DNA of 64,000 nucleotides from Pseudomonadota bacterium. Lineage in GTDB: Bacteria; Pseudomonadota; Gammaproteobacteria; Xanthomonadales; Xanthomonadaceae. The DNA lies in the NCBI GenBank assembly GCA_018241125.1, contig JAFEEL010000013.1, positions 1 through 64,000 of the forward strand. Reading direction: 5' to 3'. The translations under genes were made by a program, and so were the position numbers. The number at the start of each line of letters is the position of its first letter. Position 1 is the first letter of the stretch. Positions 9,286 through 17,989 of the stretch are shown piece by piece. Under the pieces are notes generated by a model, which saw nothing but the letters and a program-made list of their open reading frames with translations, was not told where the DNA came from and did not search any database.

Positions 9286-9458
9286 GGGGTCAGGTCTTGT
9301 TTTGCAACATCGTACGCCGTAAGCTATCCCCATGTCCCGTCCCCTTCGCATCGAGTTCGCCGGCGCGCAAGAAACGGGGTCAGGTCTTGTTTTGCAACAT
9401 CGTGCGCCGTAAGCTGCCCCCATGTCCCGCCCCCTTCGCATCGAGTTCGCCGGCGCGC
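9286..9458 (+). repeat. 83-bp tandem duplication of transposase end motif and gene start
   Basis: Positions 9286-9368 and 9376-9458 are two copies of one 83-bp segment that differ at only four bases. Each copy contains the end motif, a spacer cgt(a/g)cgccgtaagct, an ATG and the first 12 or so codons of the transposase (MSRPLRIEFAGA). The first copy runs out of frame after those codons and reads into the second motif, so only the second start serves the full gene. This records a nested insertion or slippage at the element end. Confidence 0.85.
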
Positions 9459-10255
9459 TCTATCACGTCATGGCGCGCGGCGACGGTCGGCAAGCGATTT
9501 TTCGCGACGATGAAGATCGGCAGGCGTTCTGCGCCGGTCTGCTGCGGGCGTGCGAACGCTTCGAGTGGCGCTTGTGGGCGTACTGCCTGATGGGCAATCA
9601 CTACCATCTGCTGGTGGAGACGTTGCAGCCCACGCTCGCGCGCGGGATGCGCGAGGTCAACGGTGTGTACACGCAAGGGTTCAATCGCCGGCACGGGCGT
9701 GCTGGACACGTGCTGCAAGGGCGCTACAAGGCGGTGCTGGCGGACAAGGACGCCTACCTGCTGGAACTGTCGCGGTACATCGTGCTCAATCCGGTGCGGG
9801 CGCGGCTGTGCGCGGCGGCGGGGGAGTGGCGCTGGAGCAGTTACCTGGCGGTGATGGGGAAGATGTCGGCACCAGCGGCGCTGGCAGTGGACGCCACGCT
9901 GGCGCTGTTCGCGGTCGACCGTGGCGCGGCCCGACGCGCCTACGCGCGGTTCGTGGCGCAGGGTGTCGGGGTGGAGTTGCCCGATGTCAGCCAGCAGGCG
10001 TTTCTTGGCGACGATGCGTTCGTGGAGCGCATGGCCGGGCAGGCCGGCCAGCCCTCCGGCGAGGTGCCGCGCGCAAGGCGTCCGCGCACGTCGCTGGTGC
10101 AGCTTGCGCGCAACACGGACGGGCGCGATGCGGCGATCCGTGCAGCCTACGCCAGCGGCGACTACACGTTGCGCGAGATCGGCGAACACTTCGGGCTACA
10201 CTATGCGACTGTCAGCCGGATCGCGCGGGCGACGATGTTGCAAAACAAGACCTGA
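9422..10255 (+). CDS. REP-associated-type (Y1/HUH) transposase, family 2
   Basis: A 277-residue Y1_Tnp protein. It begins MSRPLRIEFAGALYHVMARG, carries the HUH site in CLMGNHYHLLVET at about 58-70 and the helix LELSRYIVLNPVRARLC at about 115-131. Residues about 220-272 look like a DNA-binding helix-turn-helix (YTLREIGEHFGLHYATVSRI). The last codons (MLQNKT, stop) are encoded inside the inverted end motif at 10235-10258, so gene and element end are fused. The gene looks intact. It ends 25 bp before secF. Family members recognise short palindromic repeats; this one presumably acts on the ggtcaggtcttg motif. Confidence 0.88.
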   Translation: MSRPLRIEFAGALYHVMARGDGRQAIFRDDEDRQAFCAGLLRACERFEWRLWAYCLMGNHYHLLVETLQPTLARGMREVNGVYTQGFNRRHGRAGHVLQGRYKAVLADKDAYLLELSRYIVLNPVRARLCAAAGEWRWSSYLAVMGKMSAPAALAVDATLALFAVDRGAARRAYARFVAQGVGVELPDVSQQAFLGDDAFVERMAGQAGQPSGEVPRARRPRTSLVQLARNTDGRDAAIRAAYASGDYTLREIGEHFGLHYATVSRIARATMLQNKT

Positions 10256-10258
10256 CCC
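10235..10258 (-). repeat. Inverted copy of the family 2 end motif, overlapping the gene end
   Basis: atgttgcaaaacaagacctg followed by accc is the reverse complement of the three upstream direct copies. It contains the transposase stop codon (10253-10255). Together with copies 2 and 3 it would define an element of roughly 0.9-1.0 kb. Confidence 0.85.
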
Positions 10259-10280
10259 TATTTGGAATTTGGAAGACCCG

Positions 10281-11255
10281 ATGGAATTTTTCAACCCCAA
10301 CAGCAACGTCAACTTCATGGGCATCCGCCGCTACACGGTGGCGGTGTCGGTGATCCTGATGATCGCCTCGATCGTGTCGCTGGCCACGCGCGGGCTCAAC
10401 TTCGGGCTGGACTTCACCGGCGGTTCGCTGGTGGAGGTTACCTTCACCCAGCCCACCGAGCAGCACGACGTCAGTGCGGCGCTGGAGAAGGCTGGCTTCA
10501 AGGGTGCGGTGGTGCAGCGCTTCGACACCAAGAATTACTCGATCCGCCTCGGGCCCAACGAGGGCGCCGAAGCGGGCAAGACCAAGGTCACCGAGTCGAG
10601 CATCGATGCGCGCAGCGCGGCGATTACCCACCACGTCGAGCAGGCGCTGACCAGCAGCGGCCACCCGGCCACGGTCAAGCCCTCGGTGTACGTCGGACCG
10701 CAGGTCGGCAAGGATTTGGCGACCAACGGCATCGTGGCCGTGGTGGTGGTGCTGGCCGGCATCATGATCTACATCGCGATCCGCTTCGAATGGCGCTTCG
10801 CAGTGGCGACCATGCTCACCGAAATCCACGACGTGCTGCTGACGGTAGGCTTCTTCTCGCTCACCGGGCACGAGTTCGACCTCACCGTGCTGGCGGCGGT
10901 GCTGGCGGTGGACGGCTACTCGGTGAACGACACCATCGTGGTGTTCGACCGCGTGCGCGAGCTGTTCCGCAGCACGCGCAAGGGCGAGCCGCTGGACATC
11001 CTCAACCGCGCGGTGAACAACACCCTGTCGCGCACGATCATGACCTCGTTGGCGACCATGGTGACGGTGGTGGCGCTGTTCTTCTTCGGCGGATCGAGCC
11101 TGCACGGCTTCTCGATCGCGCTGATGGTGGGCATCGTGGTCGGCACGCTGTCGTCGATCTTCTTCGCTTGCCCGATCCTGAACATCTTCGGCGTCAGCAA
11201 GCAGGACTTGATGCCCAAGCTGCGCGACGAGGCGGAGCTGGCACGGCGGCCGTAG
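10281..11255 (+). CDS. secF: Protein translocase subunit SecF
   Basis: Inner-membrane partner of SecD that uses the proton-motive force to help SecYEG export. The 324 residues match the family: a first membrane helix at about 18-36, the hallmark GLNFGLDFTGGSLVEV, a periplasmic domain to about 150, then five C-terminal membrane helices including DGYSVNDTIVVFDRVRE. The ATG at 10281 (MEFFNPNSNVNFMG) is the normal family start. secF usually follows yajC-secD. Here the gene directly upstream is a transposase, and neither secD nor yajC is in the window, so its promoter and partner gene have probably been separated. Confidence 0.95.
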   Translation: MEFFNPNSNVNFMGIRRYTVAVSVILMIASIVSLATRGLNFGLDFTGGSLVEVTFTQPTEQHDVSAALEKAGFKGAVVQRFDTKNYSIRLGPNEGAEAGKTKVTESSIDARSAAITHHVEQALTSSGHPATVKPSVYVGPQVGKDLATNGIVAVVVVLAGIMIYIAIRFEWRFAVATMLTEIHDVLLTVGFFSLTGHEFDLTVLAAVLAVDGYSVNDTIVVFDRVRELFRSTRKGEPLDILNRAVNNTLSRTIMTSLATMVTVVALFFFGGSSLHGFSIALMVGIVVGTLSSIFFACPILNIFGVSKQDLMPKLRDEAELARRP

Positions 11256-11276
11256 GGGGCGTGGCGGGATTCGCGT

Positions 11277-11603
11277 TCAGCCCGCCAACTTGCTCGTCGC
11301 CCACTGGTTGAGGCTCACGCCCTGCGCCTTGGCCTCGCGCGCGAGCCGCGCATGCAGGCTGCGTGGCACGCGCACGAGAAACTTGCCGCTGTACGACGCC
11401 AGCGGCTCGGCGACCGTCGGCGGTGGTGCGCTGCGCCCGGCTGCGGAATTGGCCGCCAGCCATGCGGCGATGGCATCTTGCGCTTGCCGTGCGGCGTCTG
11501 CCTCGCTTGCGCCCCACGCGCAGCAACCGGGAAGGTCGGGCGCCTCGGCGATGAAGCCGCGATCTTCGTCCGACCAGAAGATGTTGAGGGGATAGTGGGT
11601 CAC
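11277..11603 (-). CDS. HicB-family antitoxin-like protein, no HicA seen
   Basis: A 108-residue protein. Residues 1-50 resemble the HicB partial RNase H fold (YPLNIFWSDEDRGFIAEAPD then LPGC). Residues about 72-105 look like a ribbon-helix-helix DNA-binding segment (FLVRVPRSLHARLAREA). HicB normally neutralises the mRNA interferase HicA encoded next to it. No small basic HicA-like frame is visible on either side, so this is an orphan antitoxin or a stand-alone regulator. It is convergent with secF, whose stop is 21 bp away. Confidence 0.75.
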   Translation of the reverse strand: MTHYPLNIFWSDEDRGFIAEAPDLPGCCAWGASEADAARQAQDAIAAWLAANSAAGRSAPPPTVAEPLASYSGKFLVRVPRSLHARLAREAKAQGVSLNQWATSKLAG

Positions 11604-11663
11604 GGGGCGTCTCCGTATTTTTCGATCATCGCGATCATCGGCCGATGCGGCGGTCGCTATTGA

Positions 11664-11805
11664 AGCCCCTCTCCCTTCGGGAGAGGGGTTGGGGTGAGGG
11701 GCGTGCCAGCGAAAGGTGCCGATCTCGCGACGGATCGGCTGTCGCTCCGCCGGCCCCTCATCCGGCGCTTCGCGCCACCTTCTCCCGGTGGGAGAAGGGC
11801 AAGCA
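11664..11805. repeat. Inverted-repeat intergenic element (ccctctcccttcgggagaggg type)
   Basis: The left arm contains cccctctcccttcgggagag (palindromic, from 11666) followed by gggtgagggg. The right arm at about 11752-11801 contains cccctcatccg and cttctcccggtgggagaagg. The two arms pair as a large hairpin. This family of non-coding elements is widespread in proteobacteria. The region from 11604 to 11901 contains no supported gene. Confidence 0.75.
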
Positions 11806-11901
11806 AGCCGCCTTCAGACGGCCTGAAATCTTCTCGCTCTCAGATGACGCCTTCGGCTTTGCAGGAGGATTTTTACTTGCCGGCGGAACACCACAGGCCA
11901 C

Positions 11902-12729
11902 TCAATCCCGCTGGAACGCCGCCGCGTACCCGGTGTCCACGATCGTCTTCTGCACTTCGCCGGCGAGCTTGAGGTTGCCGGCGACCAGTTGCACGCCGCG
12001 CGCATGGCCGGTGAGGTCGAGCAGGTGGTCGGTGCCGCCGCGGTAGTCGCAGACGTGGCCGCCGGCCTCGCGCACCAGCACGATGCCCGCGGCGATGTCC
12101 CAGGCTTTCAGGCCGGCCTCGAAGTAGCCGTCCACGCGCCCGCAGGCCACCCAGGCCAAGTCGAGCGCGGCCGAGCCGGCCCGGCGGATGTCCTCGGCGT
12201 GTTCCAGCAGCACCTTGATGCAATCCAGCTGAGCGTTGGCGCGGGTGCGTTCGCGCGGCGGAAAACCAGTGGCCAGCACCGCGCCTTCCAGCCCCGGGCG
12301 CGGTGTGCAACGGATGCGCTTGTCGTTGAGCATCGCACCGCCGCCGCGACTGGCGGTGAACAGCTCGTTGCGCAGCGGGTCGAAGATCACCCCGTGGGTG
12401 GGCACGCCGCGTTCGACCAGCGCGATCGACACGCAGAACTGCGGGTTGCCGCGCAGATAGTTGCTGGTGCCGTCGATCGGATCGACCACCCACACGCTGG
12501 AGGACTTGCCCTTGGCGCCGCCTTCCTCGCCGAGCACGGCGTAATCCGGATGCGCGCGGCGCAGTTCCTTGAGCGCGGCTTCCTCGGCCTGCGCATCGAC
12601 TTCGCTGGCGAAGTCCTGGCGCGCCTTCTCGACCACGTTGAGGCTGTCGAGGCGATGGATGTAGCGCAGCATGACCGCGCCGGCCTGGCGGGCGGCCTTG
12701 ATCATCACGGTGACGGCGGGCTTGTGCAT
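11902..12729 (-). CDS. suhB: Inositol-1-monophosphatase (SuhB)
   Basis: A Mg-dependent phosphatase that hydrolyses inositol monophosphate; in E. coli SuhB also joins the rRNA antitermination complex. The 275 residues carry the family metal-binding motifs: E71 region [19 protein letters not shown] at about 85-97 and [16 protein letters not shown] at about 212-227. The ATG at 12729 ([17 protein letters not shown]) fits the family start. It is divergent from trmJ across about 100 bp, an arrangement conserved in many gammaproteobacteria. Confidence 0.94.
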   Translation of the reverse strand: MHKPAVTVMIKAARQAGAVMLRYIHRLDSLNVVEKARQDFASEVDAQAEEAALKELRRAHPDYAVLGEEGGAKGKSSSVWVVDPIDGTSNYLRGNPQFCVSIALVERGVPTHGVIFDPLRNELFTASRGGGAMLNDKRIRCTPRPGLEGAVLATGFPPRERTRANAQLDCIKVLLEHAEDIRRAGSAALDLAWVACGRVDGYFEAGLKAWDIAAGIVLVREAGGHVCDYRGGTDHLLDLTGHARGVQLVAGNLKLAGEVQKTIVDTGYAAAFQRD

Positions 12730-12829
12730 GCGCTGGGGATTCTGGTTTGCTATGAAAGAGCAGGGCCGGGCGCGCCGGCAGGGCGCAAGGTTACCAGCTT
12801 GGCCGTCATCCCGCCCGCCCATCACGCAC

Positions 12830-13591
12830 ATGCAACCGATGAATCACGCCATTCGCATCGTGTTGGTGGAAACCCATCATCCCGGCAACATCGGCTCGGC
12901 GGCGCGGGCGATGAAGACGATGGGATGGCGCGATCTGGTACTGGTCGCGCCGCACCAGCCCGAGCACCCCGACGCGCTGGCGCTGGCCGCAGGCGCCGAC
13001 GACGTGCTGCGTGGCGCACGCATCTGCGCAACGCTGGAAGAAGCCCTGGCCGACTGCGCCTTCGTGGCCGGCTGCACGGCGCGCTCGCGGCACGTGAGCC
13101 TGCCGGGCTTCGAACCGCGCCAAGCCGCAGCACGGCTGCTGGACGCAGCGCGCCACGGGCCGGTCGCGTTGTTGTTCGGCACCGAGCGCAGCGGCCTGAG
13201 CAACCAGCAATTGCAGCGCTGCCATGCCGCCGTGCACATCCCGGCCAATCCCGAATACGGCTCGCTCAATCTGGCCGCTGCCGTGCAGGTGCTGTGCTAC
13301 GAACTGCGGTTGGCGCAGTTGGCGGCAGATACACCGCAGATGCTCGCGCCGGCCGCAGGGCCGCACGATCCGCCGGCCTCGCAGGCGCAGATGGAAGCCT
13401 TTTTCACGCATCTGGATCAATCCTTGCACGCCATCGACTTCCACAAGGGGCGCTCACCAGAGACGGTGATGCGCCGCCTGCGCGGATTGTTCTTGCGCGC
13501 CCAGCCCGACCAGCGCGAGCTGCGCATCCTGCGCGGCATCCTCGCTGATGCCCAGCGGATGGCGCGATTGGCCGGCCGGCAGGTGGAATGA
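12830..13591 (+). CDS. trmJ: tRNA (cytidine/uridine-32-2'-O)-methyltransferase TrmJ
   Basis: A SPOUT methyltransferase that uses S-adenosylmethionine to 2'-O-methylate nucleotide 32 of tRNAs. The 253 residues show the family start [26 protein letters not shown], motif 2 with [12 protein letters not shown] and motif 3 with [23 protein letters not shown], the knotted cofactor site. The C-terminal part from about 170 is the helical TrmJ extension. Start choice is between ATG 12830 and ATG 12839 (MNHAIRI); I list the longer one. It is divergent from suhB. Confidence 0.93.
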   Translation: MQPMNHAIRIVLVETHHPGNIGSAARAMKTMGWRDLVLVAPHQPEHPDALALAAGADDVLRGARICATLEEALADCAFVAGCTARSRHVSLPGFEPRQAAARLLDAARHGPVALLFGTERSGLSNQQLQRCHAAVHIPANPEYGSLNLAAAVQVLCYELRLAQLAADTPQMLAPAAGPHDPPASQAQMEAFFTHLDQSLHAIDFHKGRSPETVMRRLRGLFLRAQPDQRELRILRGILADAQRMARLAGRQVE

Positions 13592-13662
13592 GCGCGGCAA
13601 TTGGCTAGGATGGTGCGGTGCCGCTGCCACAATGGGCGCGGTTCGGTGCTCGGGGATAGCGC

Positions 13663-15078
13663 ATGCGACTGGGGTTGCAAGCTCGTCTGATCGTGGTTTT
13701 CGTGCTGGCCGGCGCGCTCGCCTTGGCGGCGGTTTTCAGCTTGCACGCACAACTGCACGCGCACGACGCGGCGGTGGCGGCGGCGGTGCACGCGCTGGCC
13801 GCGGCGGCCGGCAACCCGCAGGCCGATATGGCCAAGGCCCTGACCGATGCGAGCGCCCGCATCGAACTGGCCGACCACGCGTTTCGCCGTGGTCTGGCGC
13901 TGACCCTGTTTGCCTTCGGGCTGCTGTGGGCTGGCGTGGCTGGCTGGCTCTGGCATGGCCTGCTGCAACCGCTGCTGGCGGTGGCGCGTGCCGCCCGACG
14001 GATCGAAGCCGGCGAGGACGTTTCGGCGCTGGCGCAAGCGCAGCGCGACGACGAGATCGGCGACATCGCCAGCGCTTTTTCGACGCTGGACGATGCCCTC
14101 GGGGCTTTGCGTCAGCGCATGCACCACGACGCCGATCTGGCTCCGCGGGCGGCTGCTGCGGCGGCGCCCGTCGTGCGTGCAACCGTCGCACCCGCGGCGC
14201 CCGCCGTCGCGCCCGCTGTGGCACCCGCCGTGGCGGTGCCCGCACCGGCTGGTGCGCACCCCGCAGCGTCCGTGCCGCCACCGGAACCGACTCCGGAGCA
14301 GATCGAGCGCCTGCGTCGGCTCGAAGACGACCTGCACGATGCCTGGCGGCGCGGCGAACTGCATGTGCTCTACCAGCCGATCCATTCGCTGTCCAACGGC
14401 GGCATGCGCGGCGCCGAGGCGCTGTTGCGCTGGGATCATCCGCAGGAAGGGGCGGTTTCTCCGGCCGAGTTCGTGCCGTTGGCCGAGCGCAGCGAGCTGA
14501 TCCTCGAACTGGGCCGGCAGGTGCTGGTACAGGCCTGTTCCGACGCCAGTCTGTGGCCCGGAGACGGCACCGCCGAACACAGCCCGTTCATCTCGGTCAA
14601 CGTCGCGCCCGCGCAGTTGCGCGATCCGAAACTGTTCGAGTACGTGGTCGAGGCATTGCGCAAGTCCGGGCTGGCCGCCGCGCGGCTGCATCTGGAGGTG
14701 CCGGCGGCGGCGCTGCGCGAGGACGACCCCCAGGTCGATGCGATGGTGGAGCAACTGCGCGGCCTGGGCTTGCAGATCTGGGTGGACGCCACCGGCGTGG
14801 ACGCCACCGACCAGCAGAAGTGGATGCGGCCTTCGGTCAGCGGCGTGAAGGTGGGGCAGGGGCGTATCCGCGGCCGTCAGGACAACACCGCCGAGGCATC
14901 CAGCACCGACGCCATCGTCGCCAGCGCGCGCGCGCTGCGCATCGTCGCCGTGGTGGTGGGGGTGGAGCAACTGGCCGAGCTGAACGTGCTCAAGGAGCAG
15001 GGCGCCGATCTGGCGCAGGGCTACGTATTGTGCAAGCCGGTGGGAACGGCCGAGATCGGTCGGCGCTTGCTGGCCTGA
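13663..15078 (+). CDS. Membrane HAMP-EAL protein with a degenerate EAL domain
   Basis: A 471-residue inner-membrane protein. It has two membrane helices (about 8-28 and 80-103), a HAMP-like segment after the second, an Ala/Pro linker at about 160-205, and an EAL-type domain to the C-terminus. The EAL line itself survives (GAEALLRWDHP). The other catalytic motifs do not: the usual LTE is LEVPAAAL, the DDFGTGYSSL block reads DATGVDATD, and the KIDRSFV Lys region reads VKVGQG. A c-di-GMP phosphodiesterase activity is therefore unlikely; a c-di-GMP-binding or protein-interaction role is inferred. It follows trmJ after 71 bp. Confidence 0.85.
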   Translation: MRLGLQARLIVVFVLAGALALAAVFSLHAQLHAHDAAVAAAVHALAAAAGNPQADMAKALTDASARIELADHAFRRGLALTLFAFGLLWAGVAGWLWHGLLQPLLAVARAARRIEAGEDVSALAQAQRDDEIGDIASAFSTLDDALGALRQRMHHDADLAPRAAAAAAPVVRATVAPAAPAVAPAVAPAVAVPAPAGAHPAASVPPPEPTPEQIERLRRLEDDLHDAWRRGELHVLYQPIHSLSNGGMRGAEALLRWDHPQEGAVSPAEFVPLAERSELILELGRQVLVQACSDASLWPGDGTAEHSPFISVNVAPAQLRDPKLFEYVVEALRKSGLAAARLHLEVPAAALREDDPQVDAMVEQLRGLGLQIWVDATGVDATDQQKWMRPSVSGVKVGQGRIRGRQDNTAEASSTDAIVASARALRIVAVVVGVEQLAELNVLKEQGADLAQGYVLCKPVGTAEIGRRLLA

Positions 15079-15097
15079 GCGGCCCCGCGCCTGTCGC

Positions 15098-16414
15098 TCA
15101 GCCGCCCTCGTCTTCGGCCGGTGGCGGCAGGCGCGTCACCAGCAGCTTGTCCACCCGCGCGCCATCCAGATCCACCACCTCGACGCGCATGCCGCGCCAA
15201 TCGAAATGCTCGCCCACGTGCGGGATACGCCCGAAGTGCTCGATCACCATGCCGGCCAGAGTGTGATAGTCGGCTTGCTCGTCCTGCCCGCTCGCGGGGA
15301 TCGACAGCACTTCGCGCAGGTCGTCCATCGCCAGCCCGCCGTCGATCAGCCAGGAACCGTCCTCGCGTTGCACCACCGGCATGTCCTCCGGATCGACCGC
15401 TTCCAGCGATTGCAGGCCGCCGATCACCGCACCCATCAGGTCTTCCAGCGTCACCAGCCCCTGGATTTCGCCGTACTCGTCCACCACCAGGGCGATGGTC
15501 TGCTGCTCGTCGCGGAAGATTTCCAGCAACGCCAACGATCGGGTCGACTCGGCCACGAACACCGGCGCGCGCAAGTCCGCAAACAGATCGATGTCCTTGC
15601 CTTCGCCCCAGCGCATCGCCAGCGTCTTCATCTCCAGCACGCCGATTACGTCGGCGTCGCTGTCGCGGTACACCGGGTATTGCGAGTATTCGTGCTCGCG
15701 CATGGTGGCCAGGTTTTCGGCGAGACTGGCTTGCGCATCGAGCCAGGCGATTTGCGTGCGCGGCGTCATCAGGCTGCCGGCGGTGCGATCGCCAAGGCGC
15801 AACACGCGGTACATCATGTTGCGCTCGTCGGCGTCGATCGCGCCTTGCTCGTGGCCTTCCGACACCAGCAGACGGATTTCTTCTGCACTGATGCGATCGT
15901 GCTGGCCCTTGCGCAGCCCGAACAGCCCCAGCAGGGTGCGCGTGCACCACGCCAGCAACAGCACCCCGGGCTTGGCGATGGTGGCCAGCCAGTGGATCGG
16001 GTAGGCGGTGGCGACCGCCAGCTTTTCCGGCGCCAGGGTGGCGATGCGCTTGGGCGCCAGTTCGCCGATCACCCCGTACAGGAAGACCATCACGAAAAAC
16101 CCTGACACGAAGCCGATGGCGTGCGCGTACGGCGCCAAGGCGGGGATCGCGCGTGCGATTGGCGCCTCGATCTCGTTGCCGATCGACTCACCGCCGAAAT
16201 AGCCGGTCAAAAGGCTCAACAAGGTGATCCACAACTGCACGGCAGACAGGAATCCTTCCGGATGCTCGGCCAGATACAACGCCTTGGCCGCGCGGCGGCT
16301 GCCCTGCGCCATCTGTTTCAGGCGGCTGCGCCGTGCGGTCATCACCGCCAACTCGGACAGCGCGAAGAAGCCGTTGAAAACGACCAGTACGAAAACGATG
16401 AGAATACGCATCAT
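15098..16414 (-). CDS. CNNM/CorC-type hemolysin-family transporter (DUF21-CBS-CorC_HlyC)
   Basis: A 438-residue inner-membrane protein of the CNNM/CorB family, linked to magnesium or other divalent-cation export. The N-terminal DUF21 domain (about 1-190) has several membrane helices (ILIVFVLVVFNGFFALSELA, AIGFVSGFFVMVFLYGVIGE). It is followed by a CBS pair at about 205-330 (MTPRTQIAWLD, PVYRDSDADVIGVL, VVDEYGEIQGLVTLEDLMGA) and a CorC_HlyC domain at about 340-430. Its ATG overlaps the stop of the upstream nhaD-like gene (ATGA), so the two are translationally coupled. Confidence 0.9.
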   Translation of the reverse strand: MMRILIVFVLVVFNGFFALSELAVMTARRSRLKQMAQGSRRAAKALYLAEHPEGFLSAVQLWITLLSLLTGYFGGESIGNEIEAPIARAIPALAPYAHAIGFVSGFFVMVFLYGVIGELAPKRIATLAPEKLAVATAYPIHWLATIAKPGVLLLAWCTRTLLGLFGLRKGQHDRISAEEIRLLVSEGHEQGAIDADERNMMYRVLRLGDRTAGSLMTPRTQIAWLDAQASLAENLATMREHEYSQYPVYRDSDADVIGVLEMKTLAMRWGEGKDIDLFADLRAPVFVAESTRSLALLEIFRDEQQTIALVVDEYGEIQGLVTLEDLMGAVIGGLQSLEAVDPEDMPVVQREDGSWLIDGGLAMDDLREVLSIPASGQDEQADYHTLAGMVIEHFGRIPHVGEHFDWRGMRVEVVDLDGARVDKLLVTRLPPPAEDEGG

Positions 16415-17886
16415 GGGGCGGTGAAAACCGGGGCAAGCCAAAGGTGCACGGCCACGCTGGCGGCGTAGCCCAGGGCGATCGCCCAGCTCCAGCGCAGGTG
16501 GCTGAGGAAAGTGTACTGGCCGCGCGCCACGCCCATCAGCGCCACGCCGGCGGCCGAACCGATCGACAGCAGGCTGCCGCCGACCCCGCAGGTCAGCGCG
16601 ATCAGCAGCCACTGCTCGTGATCCATCGTCGGCTGCATCTGCAGCACCGCCGACATGATCGGCACGTTGTCGATCACCGCCGAGGCAACGCCCAGAGTGA
16701 CGTTGGCGGCGGTCGCGCCGAGCTGGCCGTACAGCTGCGTCGAGGCCAGTTCCAGCCAGCCCAGAAAGGCCAGCCCGCCGACCGACAACAACACGCCGCC
16801 GAAGAACAACAGGGTGTCCCATTCGGCGCGGGCGAGGATGCGGAAGATGTCGAAACCCGGCCCGGTGTCGTCGCCAGCAGCGGAGTGTGCAGGCCGGGTG
16901 CGGGGCCCGATCCACCACGCCAGCCCCTGCAGGAACGCCAGCCCGGCGAGCATCCCGTACACCGCCGGCAAGGCCAGCCACTGCACCGATGCCACGGTGG
17001 CGGCGATGGTCGCCGCGAACAACCCGGCGATGGCGATGCCGCCGCGCTGGAGCGTCGCCGTCGCGGCTTGCGCGGGCGGTCGACCGGCCGGCACCGCCAG
17101 GCTCATCAGCACGGCCGGCAACAGCCAGTTCACCAAGGCCGGCACGAACAGACGGAAGAACTCGAAGAATCCGGCGTGTCCGGCCTGCCACACCATCAAG
17201 GTGGTGACATCGCCAAATGCCGACCACGCGCCGCCGGCGTTGGCGGCCACCACGATGTTCACGCAGGCCAACGCGATGAAACGCGTGTTGCCGCCATTGC
17301 TGGCCAGCGCCACCGCCCCGATCACCAGCGCGGTGGTGAGATTGTTGAGCACGCTCGACAACGCGAAGGCCAGCAGCCCGGTCGCCCAGAACAGCCGGCG
17401 GTAGCTCCAGCCGCGCCGCGCCAGTGCCGCGCACAGCGTCGCGAACACGCCGCGTTCGGCCATCGCTTCGACGAAGGCCATCGACACCACGAGGAAGAAG
17501 AACAACTCCGAATAATCGAGGAACACCTGCCGGAATGCGTCGGCCACCGGCACCGCAGCCGTAGCGTCGCCCCGCGCCGACCATGCCACCAACGCCCAGA
17601 TCAGCGCTGCGGCCAGCATCGCCGGTTTGGATTTGGCCAGACGCAAGGGTTCTTCCAGCGCCACCAGCGCGCAGGACATCGCGAACAGCGCCAAGGCCGC
17701 CAAGCCCGTCGGCGAAATCGCCGTCATCGCCGCCATTGCGGGGGTACCGGCCAGCGCCGATGGCGTCGCCCCGAGGGTCAGCGCCAAGCCCGCAGCGATC
17801 GCCAGCGCGCCCCCGGCAGCGCGCACCGCTGCGCGGCGGCGCGGCGCGGTCGGCGATCCGAATGGGCGAGTACTTCGATCCGGCAT
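16411..17886 (-). CDS. nhaD: NhaD-type Na+/H+ antiporter
   Basis: A 491-residue multi-pass protein of the IT superfamily/NhaD group, which exchanges cytoplasmic sodium or lithium for protons. About 12 hydrophobic segments are visible, after an N-terminal segment that looks like a signal or first helix. Family-type stretches include AFALSSVLNNLTTALVIGA, NIVVAANAGGAWSAFGDV, and AVIDNVPIMSAVLQM near the C-terminus. I chose the ATG at 17886 (MPDRSTRPFG). The 4-bp overlap with the CNNM gene suggests a joint role in ion homeostasis. NhaD versus another ArsB/NhaD relative is judged by motif only. Confidence 0.85.
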   Translation of the reverse strand: MPDRSTRPFGSPTAPRRRAAVRAAGGALAIAAGLALTLGATPSALAGTPAMAAMTAISPTGLAALALFAMSCALVALEEPLRLAKSKPAMLAAALIWALVAWSARGDATAAVPVADAFRQVFLDYSELFFFLVVSMAFVEAMAERGVFATLCAALARRGWSYRRLFWATGLLAFALSSVLNNLTTALVIGAVALASNGGNTRFIALACVNIVVAANAGGAWSAFGDVTTLMVWQAGHAGFFEFFRLFVPALVNWLLPAVLMSLAVPAGRPPAQAATATLQRGGIAIAGLFAATIAATVASVQWLALPAVYGMLAGLAFLQGLAWWIGPRTRPAHSAAGDDTGPGFDIFRILARAEWDTLLFFGGVLLSVGGLAFLGWLELASTQLYGQLGATAANVTLGVASAVIDNVPIMSAVLQMQPTMDHEQWLLIALTCGVGGSLLSIGSAAGVALMGVARGQYTFLSHLRWSWAIALGYAASVAVHLWLAPVFTAP

Positions 17887-17989
17887 GGAGCGGCGGTGAC
17901 GAGCAGGCAATCGCGCAGGATACCCGAGTGCGCGCGCGGACGGTTCACGGCATCCTCGATACCTGCGGTGCGGGGCGGCGCTGCGGCAG

